A stretch of 10,654 nt of DNA from Verrucomicrobiota bacterium (lineage in GTDB: Bacteria > Verrucomicrobiota > Verrucomicrobiia > Limisphaerales > UBA9464). The notes beneath the pieces are model-generated. The model was not told the DNA's origin, did no database searches, and saw nothing but the letters and a program-made list of their open reading frames with translations. The stretch covers positions 1 to 10,654 of the forward strand of contig JANXMD010000060.1 in the NCBI GenBank assembly GCA_025354845.1. Reading direction: 5' to 3'. The stretch's first letter is position 1. Every line of letters begins with the position of its first letter. This document shows positions 6,508-10,654 of the stretch, one piece after another. Made by a program: the position numbers and the translations under genes.

Positions 6508-8321
6508 TGCACTCGTTCTCTTTCCGCCAACGCAGGATCCACGCAGCGATCCGGCATGCTTGGCTCTGGATCGGGCTGGCCGGCTGGTTGGGGTTCGGCC
6601 TGCTCGCCGCCGTCGCCGGATCGCTCGTTGCCCGGCTCGAACCCGATTCCATCGCGGCCGGCGACACCGCCACCCTGCAGCTCATCTTCAAGGACTGCGG
6701 TCGTGTCGACGCCCCCCAACTCCCGCCCATTCCCGGATGCCGCATTCAATATGTCGGCGCCAGCGAGCAGTATGTCGTCGGCACCGAGGGCACCTTTCGG
6801 GCGACGATCCACAACTACACCCTGCAACCCGCCGCCGCAGGCGTCATCGAGATTCCCGGGTACAGCATGGAGGTGGAGGGTCAAAAGCTGACCTCACAGC
6901 CGCTCAAGCTCACCGTTGGTAAGGGATTTGACCAAGCAGAGATCGGCTTCCTCAAAGTGGTGCTGGAGAAGAGCGAGGCCTACCTTGGGGAAACTCTGCC
7001 CGCGGAGGTGCGATTCTATTTTAAGTCGGCTCCGCTCGACGTCCAGCCGCTCCCCACCCTCAAGCTCGACGGCTTCGTGATCAACCGCCAGGGCGAACGA
7101 CGCCAGGGCAACGAGCGGGTCGGAAATGAACTCTACAGCGTGGTCGCGTGGCGAATGGCGCTGACGGCGGTGAAAACCGGCGATCTCGCGCTAGGGCCGG
7201 CCGAGCTCGAGACCATTTACAACGTCCAGTCGCGCACCCGCCGGCGCGGAGCGTTTGACGATCCCCTTTTTGATCGGGTGTTCGGCGGTGGGGGTGAGCG
7301 ACGCAAGCTTACCTTCACCAGCGAAACCAATCGGATCCGAATCATCGCCCCGCCCCGTGAGGGCCGGCCCGCCAGCTTCAACGGCGCCGTGGGGCAGTTT
7401 CAGATCGCAATGACCGCCACACCGGCACGGGTTGCGGTCGGGGATCCGGTCACGGTGCGCGGGAAGATCACCGGACGCGGCGGATTCGATGCCCTGAAGG
7501 TTCCTGACTTTCCCGCAGGTTCAGGCTTCCAGGTGTACGCGGGCTCCAATCATTTCGAACCGAGCGACGATCTCGGCCTCACCGGCACCAAGACCTTCGA
7601 ACAAATCCTCGTCCCGGAGCGCGGCGAGCTGAAGTCCATCGACTGGCCTGCCTTCTCGTACTGGAACCCCGACACCCGCCGCTACGAATCGGCGACCATT
7701 CCGTCCATGGCGCTCGACGTCCGCGGCGCCGCCGTGGCGCAGGCGGCCCCCACCGGATCGATCCCCGCGGGCGGCGCGGCCACCGTCGTGCCGACCAACC
7801 CCGCCTCGGACTTTCGCCCCCCAACGCTCCGCGACACCCCGCACCGCCCACTGCTCCGGCCCGTGGTAGACAGTCCATGGTTCCTCGGACTCGTTGCGCT
7901 GCCGGGCGTGGTTTGGGCCTTTCTCGCCGGATTCCTCCGTTGGCAGGCACGGCCGCGCGATGTCAGTCGTCAACTCCGAGAACAGCGAACCCAACGGGTT
8001 GAGGAGGCCTTCCAACGCCTCGTTCGTGCCAGTCGAAGCGGCGCTTCCGCGGAATTCTTCGCGTCGCTCAATCAGTGGCTGCAGCTCCGCTTGTCGACCG
8101 CGTTGGAGCGTCCGAGCGGCTCGATTACCAGCGAGGTCATCCACACCCAGCTCCGCCCTCGCGGGCTTCCGGACGCCACGGCATCGCAGCTCGAGCGCCT
8201 GTTTGTCGCCGTGGATCAAGCCCGCTACTCGGTGGACGCGAATGCCGCCCGCTTGGAATCGCTGCAAGCCGACGCCGAGGCGGTCGAGGCGGTGCTCCGC
8301 GCCTGGAAGGAAAACCGATGA
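6507..8321 (+). CDS. batD: BatD-family envelope protein (oxygen tolerance)
   Basis: A 604-residue BatD protein. It starts with a signal sequence or anchor (about 17-40), followed by a large beta-rich extracytoplasmic region (about 41-450) with typical stretches EIGFLKVVLEKSEAYLGE (145-162) and FDDPLFDRVFGGG (250-262), one transmembrane helix (about 458-478) and a C-terminal helical domain (about 480-604). The C-terminal domain resembles that of the DUF4381-like protein earlier in the operon. The start is uncertain by two codons. ATG 6507 shares a base with the batC stop (TGATG), while GTG 6501 has better spacing (9 bases) from GGAG (6488-6491). The stop overlaps batE (ATGA). BatD is required for the Bat phenotype in Bacteroides, but its biochemical function is unknown. 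Confidence 0.93.
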   Translation: MHSFSFRQRRIHAAIRHAWLWIGLAGWLGFGLLAAVAGSLVARLEPDSIAAGDTATLQLIFKDCGRVDAPQLPPIPGCRIQYVGASEQYVVGTEGTFRATIHNYTLQPAAAGVIEIPGYSMEVEGQKLTSQPLKLTVGKGFDQAEIGFLKVVLEKSEAYLGETLPAEVRFYFKSAPLDVQPLPTLKLDGFVINRQGERRQGNERVGNELYSVVAWRMALTAVKTGDLALGPAELETIYNVQSRTRRRGAFDDPLFDRVFGGGGERRKLTFTSETNRIRIIAPPREGRPASFNGAVGQFQIAMTATPARVAVGDPVTVRGKITGRGGFDALKVPDFPAGSGFQVYAGSNHFEPSDDLGLTGTKTFEQILVPERGELKSIDWPAFSYWNPDTRRYESATIPSMALDVRGAAVAQAAPTGSIPAGGAATVVPTNPASDFRPPTLRDTPHRPLLRPVVDSPWFLGLVALPGVVWAFLAGFLRWQARPRDVSRQLREQRTQRVEEAFQRLVRASRSGASAEFFASLNQWLQLRLSTALERPSGSITSEVIHTQLRPRGLPDATASQLERLFVAVDQARYSVDANAARLESLQADAEAVEAVLRAWKENR

Positions 8322-9091
8322 ATCGAGCCTGCGCCCGCCCCCGATTACCGCTCCTGTTTCTGCTGGTGACGATCGCCACATTTTTGGCGGCCATCGGCGG
8401 GGTTCGTGCGGCGGCACCCGGGGACTTTGACAGCGCCAATCGCGCCCTCGCTGCCGGCCGCGCCGAGGAAGCCGGCCGCGTTTACGAACGGCTCGCAACG
8501 AACGGCACGACCTCAGCCGCCATCGAGCGAAACTGGGCGCTCGCCTGCCAGCAGATGGGACTCAACGCGCAGGCCCTGCTTCACCTCCGCCGCGCGGCAC
8601 AGCTCGCGCCACGCGATGGCGACATCCTCGCGGATCTCCGAACTCTGCGCACCAAGCTCGGCGCCACTGCCGGAACCGAGTCCCGGGACTCCGCTTGGAT
8701 TCGAAGGGTGAGCGTGGATGCGTGGGGTTGGCTTGCGTTTGGATTGGTGTGGGTCAGCGCCGGCCTGGGAATTGCCGGATCACTGCGGCCCCAACTTCGT
8801 CCTCGGTTGATGGGCGCCTTCACCTTGTGCGCCGGCGCGAGCGGCGTGGCAGCGCTGCTGGCGGGGATCGCCTACCTCGATTTCGAGTCCCTGCCCAACG
8901 CCATTGTGCTTCAGGCCGACACCATCCTGCGTCAAAGCCCCATCGATGAGGCCCGTCCCGCCTTCACCGCCCCCGCCGCCGCCGAACTGCGGGTGCGCGA
9001 CACCCGTCCCGGCTGGGTGATGGCAGAAGACCCCGCCTCAGGCCGCTTTGGATGGGTGCCCCAGCAGCAGTTGGGGTTCGTGATTCCGTAG
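8318..9091 (+). CDS. batE: BatE-type TPR and SH3-like membrane protein
   Basis: A 257-residue protein with a signal peptide (about 1-32), TPR-like helices (about 35-112), two transmembrane helices (about 136-154 and 164-186) and a C-terminal SH3b-like domain (about 195-257) ending GRFGWVPQQQLGFVIP. TPR, two helices and a bacterial SH3 domain is the expected BatE layout. It closes the operon. ATG 8318 overlaps the batD stop (ATGA) and is preceded by GGAAGG (8305-8310) at 7 bases. The last 38 codons and the stop are duplicated 850 bp downstream on the far side of the toxin-antitoxin genes. This copy is the intact one because it is joined to the full gene. No clear terminator follows. Confidence 0.9.
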   Translation: MNRACARPRLPLLFLLVTIATFLAAIGGVRAAAPGDFDSANRALAAGRAEEAGRVYERLATNGTTSAAIERNWALACQQMGLNAQALLHLRRAAQLAPRDGDILADLRTLRTKLGATAGTESRDSAWIRRVSVDAWGWLAFGLVWVSAGLGIAGSLRPQLRPRLMGAFTLCAGASGVAALLAGIAYLDFESLPNAIVLQADTILRQSPIDEARPAFTAPAAAELRVRDTRPGWVMAEDPASGRFGWVPQQQLGFVIP

Positions 9092-9092
9092 G
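8975..9092 (+). repeat. Direct repeat copy 1: 3' end of batE
   Basis: These 118 bp (the last 38 codons of batE, its stop codon and one further base) recur at 9825-9942 in direct orientation, offset exactly 850 bp, with 114 of 118 identical positions. Mismatches are at 8989, 8992, 9024 and 9076. Similarity stops sharply at the left edge. On the right a further 13 bp or so share weak resemblance. Confidence 0.97.
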
Positions 9093-9175
9093 AGCGAACT
9101 GGAACGGGGCGATCATCGAAGACGCGGATTCTCGGCCTTGGTTCGTTCCGGCTTTGGTGTGAGTTCTTGCGTATG

Positions 9176-9262
9176 GGGCATGCCCAGACCGGCTGAAGCC
9201 GGAACTCCGAACGGCTAGGACCAACCCCCGGGGCAACCCATCTCCCATCTTCGATCTCCGAT
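9176..9262. repeat. REP-like intergenic element A
   Basis: Downstream of batE lie a 10-bp palindrome GGGCATGCCC (9176-9185) and a small hairpin, CCGGC-TGAA-GCCGG (9189-9202). ACTCCGAAC (9204-9212) follows, then CCCATCTCCCATCT (9237-9250) and CGATCTCCGAT (9252-9262). The same order of motifs (small hairpin, CTCCGAAC, CCCATCTCCCATCT, CGATCTCCG) appears in element B at 10034-10116, so these look like two members of a dispersed non-coding repeat family. It reaches to 15 bases before the toxin stop codon. As the gap between converging transcripts it could also act in termination. Confidence 0.6.
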
Positions 9263-9276
9263 CCCCGATTCGGCTC

Positions 9277-9540
9277 TCATTCGTAGTGCGTCCACATCCG
9301 GACCACTTTGACCGTCTGTTCCGCCTCGTACACTTGGTAGACCAGCCGGTGCTGGATGTTGATGCGTCGCGAATACGCTCCGGCCAAATCCCCGACCAAT
9401 TTCTCGAAGGGCGGCGGATTTTGGAACGGGTTGCGGGCGAGCATCTCAAGCAAGCGCTCTGCCTGCGGGCGCAGGTTGGACGACGCTAGTTTTCGTGCAT
9501 CTTTCTGCGCCTGCTTCGTGAATACCACGTCCCAAGTCAC
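9277..9540 (-). CDS. yoeB: Txe/YoeB-family toxin (mRNA interferase)
   Basis: An 87-residue RelE-superfamily toxin of the YoeB type. It should bind the ribosome and cleave mRNA to stop translation when its antitoxin is degraded. The conserved C-terminal block is present (YSRRINIQHRLVYQVYEAEQ at 56-75, then RMWTHYE at 81-87), with residues matching the YoeB active site: Glu46, Arg65, His85 and Tyr86. The length is normal (E. coli YoeB has 84 residues), so the toxin appears intact. The start is GTG at 9540, overlapping the antitoxin stop by four bases (GTGA), the usual coupling for this family. It is convergent with batE. Confidence 0.94.
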   Translation of the reverse strand: MTWDVVFTKQAQKDARKLASSNLRPQAERLLEMLARNPFQNPPPFEKLVGDLAGAYSRRINIQHRLVYQVYEAEQTVKVVRMWTHYE

Positions 9541-9785
9541 CAGCCGGGATTCTTGGAGGCCTTGCTCAGCGGCTCCGCGAGACCCTTTCGGACAGACTCG
9601 CGAACCCCGGGAATGGAGAGGAGATAGAGCGTCTCTTGAATGCTGCGCCAGTCGGCCTCCGACACCAGGACGGCGTTGGATCGTTTGCCGGTAATCTGGA
9701 TGGGCTCGTGCGACTCGGCCGCTTCATCGAGCAGTTGGTACAGTTGCGCGCGAGCCTGGGTTACTGGAAGCGATGTCACATGCAT
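9537..9785 (-). CDS. yefM: Phd/YefM-family antitoxin
   Basis: An 82-residue antitoxin, upstream of and overlapping the toxin gene. Its N-terminal part (residues 5-50) is the Phd/YefM DNA-binding and dimer fold, with VTQARAQLYQLLDEA (8-22) and the hallmark ITGKRSNAVLVSEADW (31-46). The tail SIQETLYLLSIPGVRES (48-64) is the segment that wraps the toxin. These proteins neutralise the toxin and repress their own operon together with it. ATG 9785 is supported by the conserved start of the domain just after it. Only 39 bp separate this start from the duplicated batE end, so the promoter and operator must be very short or lie partly in the repeat. A TTGACT-like −35 hexamer is visible on the minus strand at 9808-9813, without a convincing −10. 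Confidence 0.93.
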   Translation of the reverse strand: MHVTSLPVTQARAQLYQLLDEAAESHEPIQITGKRSNAVLVSEADWRSIQETLYLLSIPGVRESVRKGLAEPLSKASKNPGW

Positions 9786-9824
9786 ACGTTCGCTATCCCG
9801 TACGCCAAGTCAACTCGAAGCAGA

Positions 9825-9942
9825 GCCGCCGCCGAACTACGCGTGCGCGACACCCGTCCCGGCTGGGTGATGGTAGAAGACCCCGCCTCAGGCCGCTTTG
9901 GATGGGTGCCCCAGCAGCAGTTGGGATTCGTGATTCCGTAGG
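9825..9942 (+). repeat. Direct repeat copy 2: orphan batE 3' end
   Basis: Second copy of the batE tail, encoding 38 residues that differ from BatE by one (Ala to Val at BatE position 235). Three of the four base differences are silent. An open frame runs into it from 9636 through the antisense of the antitoxin gene, but with no family-like N-terminus or credible start, so I treat it as a gene fragment. With copy 1 it brackets the toxin-antitoxin pair. The batE frame and stop codon are preserved. Confidence 0.95.
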
Positions 9943-10033
9943 TGGCGGGCTGGATCCTGCGGGAGACGTTGCGCGGTGCTATCGGCCTTATTTCATTTCT
10001 TGCCGTGAGGCCCGCGAGGCAGGCCCCGAATTG

Positions 10034-10116
10034 CAGCGCTCCAAACTCAATCCCCCTCGCCGGCAAGATGCCAGCGCTCCGAACTCCCATCTCCCATCTC
10101 CGAGTTCCGATCTCCG
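10034..10116. repeat. REP-like intergenic element B
   Basis: CAGCGCTCCAAACTC (10034-10048) is followed by a near-perfect 8-bp hairpin CGCCGGCA-AGA-TGCCAGCG (10058-10076, one mismatch that becomes a G-U pair in minus-strand RNA). A second, almost identical CAGCGCTCCGAACTC (10073-10087), then CCCATCTCCCATCT (10086-10099) and CCGATCTCCG (10107-10116), complete it. It shares its order of motifs with element A. Together with repeat copy 2 it accounts for most of the 388-bp gene-free stretch 9786-10173. The remaining parts (9943-10033 and 10117-10173) show no coding potential I can support, only a weak TTGGCT/TATCTG promoter-like pair (10137-10165). Confidence 0.6.
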
Positions 10117-10173
10117 CGCCCCGGTCGCCTTTTCCCTTGGCTCGCACGCTCCGCCTCGCTATCTGAACAGCCG

Positions 10174-10654
10174 ATGATTCCCCTTCGGTCCCGTATCCCG
10201 CTCGTCTTGGCGTTGTTGACGGGTATCGCGTCGGGATTTTTCACGGGGTGCGTCACCCACCGGAGCTTCGACCGGAGCGGGGTCCACGTCTTCGAGACCA
10301 ACCAGGTGATCCGCGTGGACATCGATGGACAGCTTTTCACCGAATACCACTTCCGCGATGTGTCGCGGCCCTTCCTCTATCCCATCGTCAACGAACGCGG
10401 CGACCACTTCACCCGCCGCTGGCCTCAGGAGACGGTCAACGGCGAAGAACACGATCATCCGCACCATCACGCCCTGTGGTGGGCCCACGGCAGCGCCAAC
10501 GGGGTGGATTTTTGGAGCGAGGAGCCCAATGCCGGACGCACGGTGCACCAGTCGTTTTCGGCCCTCGAATCCGGCCCTCGTGCCGGCACCATCACTAGCC
10601 GCAACCGCTGGATCGCCAAGGATGGCAAGGTGATCGCCGACGACGTCCGCACCT
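10174..10654 (+). CDS. DUF6807 (PmoA-like) lipoprotein, C-terminus cut by window edge
   Basis: The first 160 codons of a DUF6807 protein (the family once labelled methane oxygenase PmoA, PF14100). A lipoprotein signal (residues 1-26) ends at FTGC with Cys26 as the lipidation site. The signature HDHPHHHALWWAHGSANGVD (93-112) followed by FW is clear. DUF6807 proteins are common in Verrucomicrobiota, Planctomycetota and Bacteroidota, often near carbohydrate or oxidoreductase genes. They have no established link to methane oxidation, so the old name should not be taken as function. A carbohydrate-related role is only an inference from family context. The start ATG 10174 gives a proper signal peptide but has no visible Shine-Dalgarno. 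It is divergent from the toxin-antitoxin genes and not part of the bat operon. Confidence 0.88.
   Translation, partial: MIPLRSRIPLVLALLTGIASGFFTGCVTHRSFDRSGVHVFETNQVIRVDIDGQLFTEYHFRDVSRPFLYPIVNERGDHFTRRWPQETVNGEEHDHPHHHALWWAHGSANGVDFWSEEPNAGRTVHQSFSALESGPRAGTITSRNRWIAKDGKVIADDVRT

Noticed and set aside
9099..9151. Imperfect 8-bp stem CTGGAACG/CGTTCCGG after batE as a terminator
   Set aside because: The 37-base loop and lack of a T-run make it unconvincing.
9636..9941. Plus-strand open frame ending in the duplicated batE tail
   Set aside because: Its first two thirds are antisense to the antitoxin gene and unlike any BatE N-terminus. It is probably a fortuitous frame joined to a fragment.
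10137..10165. TTGGCT and TATCTG with 17-bp spacing upstream of the DUF6807 gene
   Set aside because: Only 4/6 and 3/6 matches, so it is not distinguishable from chance.
1..10654. CRISPR array, tRNA or rRNA genes, transposase or integrase
   Set aside because: None seen. The only multi-copy structures are the batE-tail direct repeats and the two REP-like elements.

Overview
The window is GC-rich, densely coded bacterial DNA, most likely from a member of the Verrucomicrobiota. This rests on gene content: a complete Bat (Bacteroides aerotolerance-type) operon with MoxR, DUF58 and DUF4381-like members, a DUF6807 lipoprotein, and GC-rich intergenic repeats with CCCATCTCCCATCT tails. Planctomycetota or a related group is not excluded, and no rRNA or other marker fixes the taxon.

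Layout. Positions 1-561 (minus strand) hold most of rdgB/HAM1, the house-cleaning XTP/dITP pyrophosphatase, cut by the window edge. A 105-bp divergent gap follows. From 667 to 9091 (plus strand) runs one operon of eight genes: moxR, a DUF58 protein, a DUF4381-like membrane protein, batA, batB, batC, batD and batE. From the DUF58 gene to batE every junction is a 1- or 4-base stop/start overlap, so translation is probably coupled throughout. The only real gap, between moxR and the DUF58 gene, carries a perfect 13-bp inverted repeat. Positions 9277-9785 (minus strand) hold a YefM/YoeB-type toxin-antitoxin pair. A DUF6807 lipoprotein gene starts at 10174 and leaves the window.

How the parts fit. 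From family knowledge, MoxR AAA+ ATPases act with VWA-domain partners in chaperone-like or metal-linked assembly. BatA and BatB are membrane-anchored VWA proteins, BatC and BatE are TPR proteins, BatD is a large beta-rich envelope protein, and DUF58 proteins are the soluble VWA-like partners of MoxR. Together they probably form an envelope-associated stress or assembly complex whose substrate is unknown.

The most notable structure lies downstream of batE. The last 118 bp around the batE 3' end (8975-9092) occur again at 9825-9942 with 4 mismatches, in the same orientation. The toxin-antitoxin pair sits between the copies, making an 850-bp repeat-to-repeat unit. Similar GC-rich repeat elements (9176-9262 and 10034-10116) follow each copy. 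This looks like a small cassette inserted at, or a duplication of, the 3' end of batE. I found no CRISPR array, tRNA, rRNA or transposase.
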